Assembly: GCA_030848705.1 (NCBI GenBank)
Contig: JAUIZM010000025.1
Coordinates: forward strand, 1,674,001 to 1,738,000
From: Heracleum sosnowskyi
Lineage: Eukaryota; Streptophyta; Magnoliopsida; Apiales; Apiaceae
DNA: 64,000 nt
Reading direction: 5' to 3'
Shown in pieces: positions 11,988-24,033 of the stretch. Positions within the stretch are counted from its first letter, which is position 1, and the number at the start of each line of letters is the position of its first letter. The translations under genes were made by a program, and so were the position numbers. The notes under the pieces were generated by a model. The model did not search any database. It had not been told where the DNA came from and saw only the letters and a list, made by a program, of their open reading frames with translations.

Positions 11988-12491
11988 CTATACAAGGAAA
12001 ATAGGGGAAAATTGAAGCGGGCCGTTTTGTAGATATTTTCTCGTAGTTTGACCCTATGGGTTTATAGAGTTGCAGAAAACTTCATTTGTGGCTGTCCGTG
12101 CCTGAATCGGAGCAGATACCAGGAGACGCCCGATTACGTTTACCTCTAAAGGGAGTTATACAAGAAAAATGGGGAAAAATTGAAGCGGGCCCTTTTGTAG
12201 ATCTTTTCTCGTAGTTTGACCCTATGGGTTTATAGAGTTGCAAAAAACTTCATTTGCGGCTATCCGTGCCTGAATCGGAGCAGATACGAGGAGACGCCCG
12301 ATTACGTTTACTTCTAAAGGGAGCTATACAAGGAAAATGGAGAAAAATTGAAGCGGGCCGGTTTGTGGATATTTTCTCGTAGTGTGACCCTATGGGTTTA
12401 TAGAATTGCAGAAAAGTTCATTTGGGGCTGTCCGTGCCTGAATCAGAGCAGATACCAGGAGACGCCCGATTACGTTTACTTCTAAAGGGAG

Positions 12492-12658
12492 CTATACAAA
12501 AAAAATGGGGAAAATTGAAGGGGGCCCTTTTGTAGATATTTTCTCGTAGTTTGACCCTATGGGTTTATAGAGTTGCAGAAAACTTCATTTGCGGCTATCC
12601 GTGCCTGAATCGGAGCAGATACTAGGAGACGCCCGATTACGTTTAGTTCTAAAGGGAG
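12492..12658. repeat. 167-bp unit, independent 1-bp loss
   Basis: Starts ctatacaaaa, has ggggaaaattgaaggggg, and lacks one A. Related 168-bp units with the same ctatacaaaa start lie at 2788, 5575, 6751 and 9706, so this single-base loss appears separate from the ctttac lineage. Confidence 0.85.
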
Positions 12659-13498
12659 CTATACAAGGAAAATGGAGAAAAATTGAAGCGGGCCGTTTGG
12701 TTGATATTTTCTCGTAGTTTGACCCTATAGGTTTATAGAGTTGCAGAAAAATTCATTTGCGGCTGTTCGTGCCTGAATCGGAGCAGATACCAGGAGACGC
12801 CCGATTACGTTTACTTCTAAAGGGAGCTCTACAAGGAAAAAGGAGAAAAATTGAAGCGGGGCAGTTTGTGGATATTTTCTCGTAGTGTGACCCTATGGGT
12901 TTATAGAATTGCAGAAAAGTTCATTTGGGGCTGTCTGTGCCTGAATCGGAGCAGATACCAGGAGACGCTCGATTACGTTTACCTCTAAAGGGAGCTATAC
13001 AAGGAAAATGGGGAAAAATTGAAGCGGGCCGTTTTGTAGATATTTTCTTGTAGTTTGACCCTATGGGTTTATAGAGTTGTAGAAAACTTCATTTGCGGCT
13101 GTCCGTGCCTGAATCGGAGTAGATACTAGGAGACACCCGATTACGTTTACCTCTAAAGAAAGCTATACAAGGAAAATGGAGAAAAATTGAAGCGGGCCGA
13201 TTTGTGGATATTTTCTCGTAGTGTGACCCTATGGGTTTATAGAATTGCAGAAAAGTTCATTTGGGGCTGTCTGTGCCTGAATCGGAGCAGATACCAGGAG
13301 ACGCCCGATTACGTTTGCCTCTAAAGGGAGCTATACAAGGAAAATGGGGAAAAATTGAAGCGGGCCGTTTTGTAGATATTTTCTTGTAGTTTGACCCTAT
13401 GGGTTTATAGAGTTGTAGAAAACTTCATTTGCGGCTGTCCGTGCCTGAATCGGAGCAGATACAAGGAGACGCCCGATTACGTTTACCTCTAAAGAAAG
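12659..13498. repeat. Segment copied from the 2.9-7.4 kb family
   Basis: Five units resembling 2956-3795 and 6919-7758: cgtttggttg/ataggttta (12694), ctctacaaggaaaaagg (12827) and cttgtag B units. They have no counterpart in the left copy of the 3457-bp duplication. Confidence 0.75.
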
Positions 13499-14674
13499 CT
13501 ATACAAGGAAAATGGAGAAAAATTGAAGCGGGCCGGTTTGTGGATATTTTCTCGTAGTGTGACCCTATGGGTTTATAGAATTGCAGAAAAGTTCATTTGG
13601 GGCTGTCTGTGCCTGAATCGGAGCAGATACCAGGAGACGCCCAATTACGTTTACCTCTAAAGGGAGCTATACAAGGAAAATGGGGAAAAATTGACGCGGG
13701 CCGTTTTGTTGATATTTTCTCGTAGTTTGACCCTATGGGTTTATAGAATTGCAGAAAAGTTCATTTGGGGCTGTCTATACCTGAATCGGAGCAGATACCA
13801 GGAGACGCCCAATTACGTTTACCTCTAAAGGGAGCTATACAAGGAAAATGGGGAAAAATTGACGCGGGCCGTTTTGTAGATATTTTCTCGTAGTTTGACC
13901 CTACGGGTTTATAGAGTTGCAGAAAACTTCATTTGCGGTTGTCCGTGCCTGAATCGGAGCAGATACTAGGAGACGCCCGATTACGTTTACTTCTAAAGGG
14001 AGCTATACAAGGAAAATGGAGAAAAATTGAAGCGGGCCGGTTTGTGGATATTTTCTCGTAGTGTGACCCTATGGCTTTATAGAATTGCAGAAAAGTTCAT
14101 TTGGGGCTGTCCGTGCCTGAATCGGAGCAGATACCAGGAGACGCCCGATTACGTTTACCTCTAAAGGGAGCTATACAAGGAAAATGGGGGAAAATTGAAG
14201 CGGGCCGTTTTGTAGATATTTTCTCGTAGTTTGACCCTATGGGTTTATAGAGTTGCAGAAAACTTCATTTGTGGCTGTCCCTGCCTGAATCGGAGCAGAT
14301 ACCAGGAGACACCCGATTACGTTTACTTCTAAAGGGAGCTATACAAGAAAAATGGGGAAAAATTGAAGCGGGCCCTTTTGTAGATATTTTCTCGTAGTTT
14401 GACCCTATGGGTTTATAGAGTTGCAGAAAACTTCATTTGCGTCTATCCGTGCCTGAATCGGAGCAGATACCAGGAGACGCCCGATTACGTTTACTTCTAA
14501 AGGGAGCTATACAAGGAAAATGGAGAAAAATTGAAGCGGGCCGGTTTGTGGATATTTTCTCGTAGTGTGACCCTGTGGGTTTATAGAATTGCAGAAAAGT
14601 TCATTTGGGGTTGTCCGTGCCTGAATCGGAGCAGATACCAGGAGACGCCCGATTACGTTTACCTCTAAAGGGAG

Positions 14675-14841
14675 CTTTACAAGGAAAATGGGGAAAATTG
14701 AAGCGGGCCCTTTTGTAGATATTTTCTCGTAGTGTGACCCTATGGGTTTATAGAGTTGCAGAAAACTTCATTTGCGGCTGTCCGTGCCTGAATCGGAGCA
14801 GATACGAGGAGACGCCCGATTACGTTTACTTCTAAAGGGAG
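14675..14841. repeat. 167-bp unit, ctttac lineage, copy 2
   Basis: Same ctttacaagg start and one-A loss as 11218, exactly 3457 bp downstream. Confidence 0.9.
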
Positions 14842-15345
14842 CTATACAAGGAAAATGGAGAAAAATTGAAGCGGGCCGGTTTGTGGATATTTTCTCGTAG
14901 TGTGACCCTATGGGTTTATAGAATTGCAAAAAAGTTCATTTGGGGCTGTCTGTGCCTGAATCGGAGCAGATACCAGGAGACGCCCGATTACGTTTACCTC
15001 TAAAGGGAGCTATACAAGGAAAATGGGGGAAAATTGAAGCGGGCCGTTTTGTAGATATTTTCTCGTAGTTTGACCCTATGGGTTTATAGAGTTGCAGAAA
15101 ACTTCATTTGCGGCTGTCCGTGCCTGAATCAGAGGAGATACCAGGAGACGCCCGATTACGTTTACTTCTAAAGGGAGCTATACAAGAAAAATGGGGAAAA
15201 ATTGAAGCGGGCCCTTTTGTAGATATTTTCTCGTAGTCTGACCCTATGGGTTTATAGAGTTGCAGAAAACTTCATTTGCGGCTGTCCGTGCCTGAATCGG
15301 AGCAGATACCAGGAGACGCCCGATTACGTTTACTTCTAAAGGGAG

Positions 15346-15444
15346 CTATACGATAAAAATGGAGAAAAATTGAAGCGGACCGGTTTGTGGATATTTTCTC
15401 GTAGTGTGACCCTTTGGGTTTATTACGTTTACCTCTAAAGGGAG
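15346..15444. repeat. 99-bp truncated unit 5 (A type)
   Basis: Near copy of unit 4 (ctatacgata, gcggaccgg), 3457 bp downstream, with the standard join. Confidence 0.95.
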
Positions 15445-15948
15445 CTATACAAGGAAAATAGGGGAAAATTGAAGCGGGCCGTTTTGTAGATATTTTCTCG
15501 TAGTTTGACCCTATGGGTTTATAGAGTTGCAGAAAACTTCATTTGTGGCTGTCCGTGCCTGAATCGGAGCAGATACCAGGAGACGCCCGATTACGTTTAC
15601 CTCTAAAGGGAGTTATACAAGAAAAATGGGGAAAAATTGAAGCGGGCCCTTTTGTAGATCTTTTCTCGTAGTTTGACCCTATGGGTTTATAGAGTTGCAA
15701 AAAACTTCATTTGCGGCTATCCGTGCCTGAATCGGAGCAGATACGAGGAGACGCCCGATTACGTTTACTTCTAAAGGGAGCTATACAAGGAAAATGGAGA
15801 AAAATTGAAGCGGGCCGGTTTGTGGATATTTTCTCGTAGTGTGACCCTATGGGTTTATAGAATTGCAGAAAAGTTCATTTGGGGCTGTCCGTGCCTGAAT
15901 CGGAGCAGATACCAGGAGACGCCCGATTACGTTTACCTCTAAAGGGAG

Positions 15949-16452
15949 CTATACAAGGAAAATGGGGAAAAATTGAAGCGGGCCGTTTTGTAGATATTTT
16001 CTCGTAGTTTGACCCTATGGGTTTATAGAGTTGCAGAAAACTTCATTTGCGGCTGTCCGTGCCTGAATCGGAGCAGATACCAGGAGACGCCCGATTACGT
16101 TTACTTCTAAAGGGAGCTATACAAGGAAAATAGCGAAAAATTGAAGCGGGCCGGTTTGTGGATATTTTCTCGTAGTGTGACCCTATGGGTTTATAGATTT
16201 GCAGAAAAGTTCATTTGGGGCTGTCTGTGCCTAAATCGGAGCAGATACCAGGAGACGCCCGATTACGTTTACCTCTAAAGGGAGCTATACAAGGAAAATG
16301 GGGAAAAATTGACGCGGGCCGTTTTGTAGATATTTTCTCGTAGTTTGACCCTATGGGTTTATAGAGTTGCAGAAAACTTCATTTGCGGCTGTCCGTGCCT
16401 GAATCGGAGCAAATACTAGGAGACGCCCGATTACGTTTACTTCTAAAGGGAG
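15949..16452. repeat. Three ordinary units before the 2214-bp block
   Basis: Three 168-bp units (B, A with aatagcg, B with gacgcggg). The aatagcg A unit with gcctaaatcgg belongs to a family seen again at 24034, 27319, 35773 and 58202. Confidence 0.85.
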
Positions 16453-17292
16453 CTATACAAGGAAAATGGAGAAAAATTGAAGCGGGCCGGTTTGTGGATA
16501 TTTTCTCGTAGTGTGACCCTATGGGTTTATAGAATTGCAGAAAAGTTCATTCGGGGCTGTCCGTGCCTGAATCGGAGCAGATACCAGGAGACGCCCGATT
16601 ACGTTTACCTCTAAAGGGAGCTATACAAGGAAAATGGGGGGAAATTGAAGCGGGCCGTTTTGTAGATATTTTCTCGTAGTTTGACCCTATGGGTTTATAG
16701 AGTTGCAGAAAACTTCATTTGCGGCTGTCCGTGCCTGAATCTTAGCAGATAGCAGGAGACGCCCGATTACGTTTACTTCTAAAGGGAGCTATACAAGGAA
16801 AATAGAGAAAAATTGAAGCGGGCCGGTTTGTGGATATTTTCTCGTAGTGTGACCCTATGGGTTTATAGAATTGCAGAAAAGTTCATTTGGGGCTGTCCGT
16901 GCCTGAATCGGAGCAGATACCAGGAGACGCCCGATTACGTTTACCTCTAAAGGGAGCTATATAAGGAAAATGGGGAAAAATTGACGCGGGCCGTTTTGTA
17001 GATATTTTCTCGTAGTTTGACCCTATGGGTTTATAGAGTTGCAGAAAACTTCATTTGCGGCTGTCCATGCCTGAGTCGGAGCAGATACCAGGAAACGCCC
17101 GATTACGTTTACTTCTAAAGGGAGCTATACAAGAAAAATGGGGAAAAATTGAAGCGGGCCCTTTTGTAGATATTTTCTCGTAGTCTGACCCTATGGGTTT
17201 ATAGAGTTGCAGAAAACTTCATTTGCGGTTGTCCGTGCCTGAATCGGAGCAGATACCAGGAGACGCCCGATTACGTTTACTTCTAAAGAGAG

Positions 17293-17391
17293 CTATACGA
17301 TAAAAATGGAGAAAAATTGAAGCGGGCCGGTTTGTGGATATTTTCTCGTAGTGTGACCCTTTGGGTTTATTACGTTTACCTCTAAAGGGAG
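17293..17391. repeat. 99-bp truncated unit 6 (A type)
   Basis: Starts with ctatacgata; preceded by tctaaagagag. It is the first of a pair whose second member starts 603 bp later at 17896. Standard join. Confidence 0.95.
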
Positions 17392-17895
17392 CTATACAAG
17401 GAAAATGGGGGAAAATTGAAGCGGGCCATTTTGTAGATATTTTCTCGTAGTTTGACCCTATGGGTTTATAGAGTTGCAGAAAACTTCATTTGTGGCTGTC
17501 CGTGCCTGAATCGGAGCAGATACCAGGAGACGCCCGATTACGTTTACCTCTAAAGGGAGTTATACAAGAAAAATGGGGAAAAATTGAAGCGGGCCCTTTT
17601 GTAGATATTTTCTCGTAGTTTGACCCTATGGGTTTATAGAGTTGCAAAAAACTTCATTTGCGGCTATCCGTGCCTGAATCGGAGCAGATACGAGGAGACG
17701 CCCGATTACGTTTACTTCTAAAGGGAGCTATACAAGGAAAATGGAGAAAAATTGAAGCGGGCCGGTTTGTGGATATTTTCTCGTAGTGTGGCCCTATGGG
17801 TTTATAGAATTGCAGAAAAGTTCATTTGGGGCTGTCCGTGCCTGAATCGGAGCAGATACCAGGAGACGCCCGATTACGTTTACCTCTAAAGGGAG

Positions 17896-17994
17896 CTATA
17901 CAAGGAAAATGGGGAAAAATTGAAGCGGGCCGTTTTGTAGATATTTTTTCGTAGTGTGACCCTTTGGGTTTATTACGTTTACCTCTAAATGGAG
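17896..17994. repeat. 99-bp truncated unit 7 (B/A recombinant type)
   Basis: B-like 5' part (gttttgtag), then tttttcgtagtgtgaccc (A-like at 61) and the standard join. Ends in ctctaaatggag, a variant that tracks with this subtype at 20110, 21049, 23263 and 31207. Confidence 0.95.
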
Positions 17995-19506
17995 CTATAC
18001 AAGGAAAATGGGGGAAAATTGAAGCGGGCCGTTTTGTAGATATTTTCTCGTAGTTTGACCCTATGGGTTTATAGAGTTGCAGAAAACTTCATTTGTGGCT
18101 GTCCGTGCCTGAATCGGAGCAGATACCAGGAGACGCCCGATTACGTTTACCTCTAAAGGGAGTTATACAAGAAAAATGGGGAAAAATTGAAGCGGGCCCT
18201 TTTGTAGATATTTTCTTGTAGTTTGACCCTATGGGTTTATAGAGTTGCAAAAAACTTCATTTGCGGCTATCCGTGCCTGAATCGGAGCAGATACGAGGAG
18301 ACGCCCGATTACGTTTACTTCTAAAGGGAGCTATACAAGGAAAATGGAGAAAAATTGAAGCGGGCCGGTTTGTGGATATTTTCTCGTAGTGTGACCCTAC
18401 GGGTTTATAGAATTGCAGAAAAGTTCATTTGGGGCTGTCCGTACCTGAATCGGAGCAGATACCAGGAGACGCCCGATTACGTTTACCTCTAAAGGGAGCT
18501 ATACAAGGAAAATGGGGAAAAATTGAAGCGGGCCGTTTTGTAGATATTTTCTCGTAGTTTGACCCTATGGGTTTATAGAGTTGCAAAAAACTTCATTTGC
18601 GGCTGTCCGTGCCTGAATCGGAGCAGATACTAGGAGACGCCCGATTACGTTTACTTCTAAAGGGAGCTATACAAGGAAAATGGAGAAAAATTGAAGCGGG
18701 CCGGTTTGTGGATATTTTCTCGTAGTGTGACCCTATGGGTTTATAGAATTGCAGAAAAGTTCATTCGGGGCTGTCCGTGCCTGAATCGGAGCAGATACCA
18801 GGAGACGCCCGATTACGTTTACCTCTAAAGGGAGCTATACAAGGAAAATGGGGGGAAATTGAAGCGGGCCGTTTTGTAGATATTTTCTCGTAGTTTGACC
18901 CTATGGGTTTATAGAGTTGCAGAAAACTTCATTTGCGGCTGTCCGTGCCTGAATCTTAGCAGATAGCAGGAGACGCCCGATTACGTTTACTTCTAAAGGG
19001 AGCTATACAAGGAAAATAGAGAAAAATTGAAGCGGGCCGGTTTGTGGATATTTTCTCGTAGTGTGACCCTATGGGTTTATAGAATTGCAGAAAAGTTCAT
19101 TTGGGGCTGTCCGTGCCTGAATCGGAGCAGATACCAGGAGACGCCCGATTACGTTTACCTCTAAAGGGAGCTATATAAGGAAAATGGGGAAAAATTGACG
19201 CGGGCCGTTTTGTAGATATTTTCTCGTAGTTTGACCCTATGGGTTTATAGAGTTGCAGAAAACTTCATTTGCGGCTGTCCATGCCTGAGTCGGAGCAGAT
19301 ACCAGGAAACGCCCGATTACGTTTACTTCTAAAGGGAGCTATACAAGAAAAATGGGGAAAAATTGAAGCGGGCCCTTTTGTAGATATTTTCTCGTAGTCT
19401 GACCCTATGGGTTTATAGAGTTGCAGAAAACTTCATTTGCGGTTGTCCGTGCCTGAATCGGAGCAGATACCAGGAGACGCCCGATTACGTTTACTTCTAA
19501 AGAGAG

Positions 19507-19605
19507 CTATACGATAAAAATGGAGAAAAATTGAAGCGGGCCGGTTTGTGGATATTTTCTCGTAGTGTGACCCTTTGGGTTTATTACGTTTACCTCTAAA
19601 GGGAG
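19507..19605. repeat. 99-bp truncated unit 8 (A type)
   Basis: Copy of unit 6, 2214 bp downstream (ctatacgata start, standard join). Confidence 0.95.
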
Positions 19606-20109
19606 CTATACAAGGAAAATGGGGGAAAATTGAAGCGGGCCATTTTGTAGATATTTTCTCGTAGTTTGACCCTATGGGTTTATAGAGTTGCAGAAAACTT
19701 CATTTGTGGCTGTCCGTGCCTGAATTGGAGCAGATACCAGGAGACGCCCGATTACGTTTACCTCTAAAGGGAGTTATACAAGAAAAATGGGGAAAAATTG
19801 AAGCGGGCCCTTTTGTAGATATTTTCTCGTAGTTTGACCCTATGGGTTTATAGAGTTGCAAAAAACTTCATTTGCGGCTATCCGTGCCTGAATCGGAGCA
19901 GATACGAGGAGACGCCCGATTACGTTTACTTCTAAAGGGAGCTATACAAGGAAAATGGAGAAAAATTGAAGCGGGCCGGTTTGTGGATATTTTCTCGTAG
20001 TGTGGCCCTATGGGTTTATAGAATTGCAGAAAAGTTCATTTGGGGCTGTCCGTGCCTGAATCGGAGCAGATACCAGGAGACGCCCGATTACGTTTACCTC
20101 TAAAGGGAG

Positions 20110-20208
20110 CTATACAAGGAAAATGGGGAAAAATTGAAGCGGGCCGTTTTGTAGATATTTTTTCGTAGTGTGACCCTTTGGGTTTATTACGTTTACCTCT
20201 AAATGGAG
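20110..20208. repeat. 99-bp truncated unit 9 (B/A recombinant type)
   Basis: Copy of unit 7, 2214 bp downstream (tttttcg and ctctaaatggag). Confidence 0.95.
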
Positions 20209-21048
20209 CTATACAAGGAAAATGGGGGAAAATTGAAGCGGGCCGTTTTGTAGATATTTTCTCGTAGTTTGACCCTATGGGTTTATAGAGTTGCAGAAAA
20301 CTTCATTTGTGGCTGTCCGTGCCTGAATCGGAGCAGATACCAGGAGACGCCCGATTACGTTTACCTCTAAAGGGAGTTATACAAGAAAAATGGGGAAAAA
20401 TTGAAGCGGGCCCTTTTGTAGATATTTTCTTGTAGTTTGACCCTATGGGTTTATAGAGTTGCAAAAAACTTCATTTGCGGCTATCCGTGCCTGAATCGGA
20501 GCAGATACGAGGAGACGCCCGATTACGTTTACTTCTAAAGGGAGCTATACAAGGAAAATGGAGAAAAATTGAAGCGGGCCGGTTTGTGGATATTTTCTCG
20601 TAGTGTGACCCTACGGGTTTATAGAATTGCAGAAAAGTTCATTTGGGGCTGTCCGTACCTGAATCGGAGCAGATACCAGGAGACGCCCGATTACGTTTAC
20701 CTCTAAAGGGAGTTATACAAGAAAAATGGGGAAAAATTGAAGCGGGCCCTTTTGTAGATATTTTCTCGTAGTTTGACCCTATGGGTTTATAGAGTTGCAA
20801 AAAACTTCATTTGCGGCTATCCGTGCCTGAATCGGAGCAGATACGAGGAGACGCCCGATTACGTTTACTTCTAAAGGGAGCTATACAAGGAAAATGGAGA
20901 AAAATTGAAGCGGGCCGGTTTGTGGATATTTTCTCGTAGTGTGGCCCTATGGGTTTATAGAATTGCAGAAAAGTTCATTTGGGGCTGTCCGTGCCTGAAT
21001 CGGAGCAGATACCAGGAGACGCCCGATTACGTTTACCTCTAAAGGGAG

Positions 21049-21147
21049 CTATACAAGGAAAATGGGGAAAAATTGAAGCGGGCCGTTTTGTAGATATTTT
21101 TTCGTAGTGTGACCCTTTGGGTTTATTACGTTTACCTCTAAATGGAG
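21049..21147. repeat. 99-bp truncated unit 10 (B/A recombinant type)
   Basis: Second product of the 939-bp duplication; same tttttcg and ctctaaatggag variants as unit 9. Confidence 0.95.
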
Positions 21148-22659
21148 CTATACAAGGAAAATGGGGGAAAATTGAAGCGGGCCGTTTTGTAGATATTTTC
21201 TCGTAGTTTGACCCTATGGGTTTATAGAGTTGCAGAAAACTTCATTTGTGGCTGTCCGTGCCTGAATCGGAGCAGATACCAGGAGACGCCCGATTACGTT
21301 TACCTCTAAAGGGAGTTATACAAGAAAAATGGGGAAAAATTGAAGCGGGCCCTTTTGTAGATATTTTCTTGTAGTTTGACCCTATGGGTTTATAGAGTTG
21401 CAAAAAACTTCATTTGCGGCTATCCGTGCCTGAATCGGAGCAGATACGAGGAGACGCCCGATTACGTTTACTTCTAAAGGGAGCTATACAAGGAAAATGG
21501 AGAAAAATTGAAGCGGGCCGGTTTGTGGATATTTTCTCGTAGTGTGACCCTACGGGTTTATAGAATTGCAGAAAAGTTCATTTGGGGCTGTCCGTACCTG
21601 AATCGGAGCAGATACCAGGAGACGCCCGATTACGTTTACCTCTAAAGGGAGCTATACAAGGAAAATGGGGAAAAATTGAAGCGGGCCGTTTTGTAGATAT
21701 TTTCTCGTAGTTTGACCCTATGGGTTTATAGAGTTGCAAAAAACTTCATTTGCGGCTGTCCGTGCCTGAATCGGAGCAGATACTAGGAGACGCCCGATTA
21801 CGTTTACTTCTAAAGGGAGCTATACAAGGAAAATGGAGAAAAATTGAAGCGGGCCGGTTTGTGGATATTTTCTCGTAGTGTGACCCTATGGGTTTATAGA
21901 ATTGCAGAAAAGTTCATTCGGGGCTGTCCGTGCCTGAATCGGAGCAGATACCAGGAGACGCCCGATTACGTTTACCTCTAAAGGGAGCTATACAAGGAAA
22001 ATGGGGGGAAATTGAAGCGGGCCGTTTTGTAGATATTTTCTCGTAGTTTGACCCTATGGGTTTATAGAGTTGCAGAAAACTTCATTTGCGGCTGTCCGTG
22101 CCTGAATCTTAGCAGATAGCAGGAGACGCCCGATTACGTTTACTTCTAAAGGGAGCTATACAAGGAAAATAGAGAAAAATTGAAGCGGGCCGGTTTGTGG
22201 ATATTTTCTCGTAGTGTGACCCTATGGGTTTATAGAATTGCAGAAAAGTTCATTTGGGGCTGTCCGTGCCTGAATCGGAGCAGATACCAGGAGACGCCCG
22301 ATTACGTTTACCTCTAAAGGGAGCTATATAAGGAAAATGGGGAAAAATTGACGCGGGCCGTTTTGTAGATATTTTCTCGTAGTTTGACCCTATGGGTTTA
22401 TAGAGTTGCAGAAAACTTCATTTGCGGCTGTCCATGCCTGAGTCGGAGCAGATACCAGGAAACGCCCGATTACGTTTACTTCTAAAGGGAGCTATACAAG
22501 AAAAATGGGGAAAAATTGAAGCGGGCCCTTTTGTAGATATTTTCTCGTAGTCTGACCCTATGGGTTTATAGAGTTGCAGAAAACTTCATTTGCGGTTGTC
22601 CGTGCCTGAATCGGAGCAGATACCAGGAGACGCCCGATTACGTTTACTTCTAAAGAGAG

Positions 22660-22758
22660 CTATACGATAAAAATGGAGAAAAATTGAAGCGGGCCGGTTT
22701 GTGGATATTTTCTCGTAGTGTGACCCTTTGGGTTTATTACGTTTACCTCTAAAGGGAG
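22660..22758. repeat. 99-bp truncated unit 11 (A type)
   Basis: Third-copy equivalent of units 6 and 8 in the 2214-bp repeat. Confidence 0.95.
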
Positions 22759-23262
22759 CTATACAAGGAAAATGGGGGAAAATTGAAGCGGGCCATTTTG
22801 TAGATATTTTCTCGTAGTTTGACCCTATGGGTTTATAGAGTTGCAGAAAACTTCATTTGTGGCTGTCCGTGCCTGAATTGGAGCAGATACCAGGAGACGC
22901 CCGATTACGTTTACCTCTAAAGGGAGTTATACAAGAAAAATGGGGAAAAATTGAAGCGGGCCCTTTTGTAGATATTTTCTCGTAGTTTGACCCTATGGGT
23001 TTATAGAGTTGCAAAAAACTTCATTTGCGGCTATCCGTGCCTGAATCGGAGCAGATACGAGGAGACGCCCGATTACGTTTACTTCTAAAGGGAGCTATAC
23101 AAGGAAAATGGAGAAAAATTGAAGCGGGCCGGTTTGTGGATATTTTCTCGTAGTGTGGCCCTATGGGTTTATAGAATTGCAGAAAAGTTCATTTGGGGCT
23201 GTCCGTGCCTGAATCGGAGCAGATACCAGGAGACGCCCGATTACGTTTACCTCTAAAGGGAG

Positions 23263-23361
23263 CTATACAAGGAAAATGGGGAAAAATTGAAGCGGGCCGT
23301 TTTGTAGATATTTTTTCGTAGTGTGACCCTTTGGGTTTATTACGTTTACCTCTAAATGGAG
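23263..23361. repeat. 99-bp truncated unit 12 (B/A recombinant type)
   Basis: Third-copy equivalent of units 7 and 9; 603 bp after unit 11. Confidence 0.95.
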
Positions 23362-24033
23362 CTATACAAGGAAAATGGGGGAAAATTGAAGCGGGCCGTT
23401 TTGTAGATATTTTCTCGTAGTTTGACCCTATGGGTTTATAGAGTTGCAGAAAACTTCATTTGTGGCTGTCCGTGCCTGAATCGGAGCAGATACCAGGAGA
23501 CGCCCGATTACGTTTACCTCTAAAGGGAGTTATACAAGAAAAATGGGGAAAAATTGAAGCGGGCCCTTTTGTAGATATTTTCTTGTAGTTTGACCCTATG
23601 GGTTTATAGAGTTGCAAAAAACTTCATTTGCGGCTATCCGTGCCTGAATCGGAGCAGATACGAGGAGACGCCCGATTACGTTTACTTCTAAAGGGAGCTA
23701 TACAAGGAAAATGGAGAAAAATTGAAGCGGGCCGGTTTGTGGATATTTTCTCGTAGTGTGACCCTATGGGTTTATAGAATTGCAGAAAAGTTCATTTGGG
23801 GCTGTCCGTACCTGAATCGGAGCAGATACCAGGAGACGCCCGATTACGTTTACCTCTAAAGGGAGCTATACAAGGAAAATGGGGAAAAATTGAAGCGGGC
23901 CGTTTTGTAGATATTTTCTCGTAGTTTGACCCTATGGGTTTATAGAGTTGCAGAAAACTTCATTTGCGGCTGTCCGTGCCTGAATTGGAGCAGATACCAG
24001 GAGACGCCCGATTACGTTTACTTCTAAAGGGAG

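Larger units (their letters stand above)
10042..15948. repeat. 3457-bp duplication (10042-12491 and 13499-15948)
   Basis: 10042-12491 and 13499-15948 match at a shift of 3457 bp. Shared rare variants include cccaattacg, gcgtctatccg, a 167-bp unit (11218/14675), a truncated unit with gcggaccgg (11889/15346) and gtagatctttt (12198/15655). The shift happens to be within 1 bp of the 3458-bp repeat at 34.7 kb, but the monomer content differs. Confidence 0.85.
19774..21651. repeat. 939-bp (6-unit) tandem duplication
   Basis: 19774-20712 and 20713-21651 match at a shift of 939 bp (five full units plus one 99-bp unit). Both start with ttatacaagaaaaatgg after gggag and include a recombinant truncated unit (20110, 21049), the gtgtggccc variant and the ccgtacctg variant. 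The event enlarges the middle copy of the 2214-bp repeat. Confidence 0.9.
16453..24033. repeat. 2214-bp higher-order repeat, three copies (middle one 3153 bp)
   Basis: Copies are 16453-18666, 18667-21819 and 21820-24033. Each begins with an A unit carrying cattcgggg, then a unit with aatcttagcagatagc (near 16738, 18952 and 22105), then a pair of truncated units 603 bp apart. The 2214-bp length is twelve full units plus two 99-bp units. The middle copy is larger by 939 bp because of an internal duplication. Confidence 0.88.

Noticed and set aside
16740..16755. aatcttagcagatagc variant as a possible insertion or protein site
   Set aside because: It is a few substitutions in the normal aatcggagcagatacc, shared by copies through duplication (near 16738, 18952, 22105 and 30049), with no length change.
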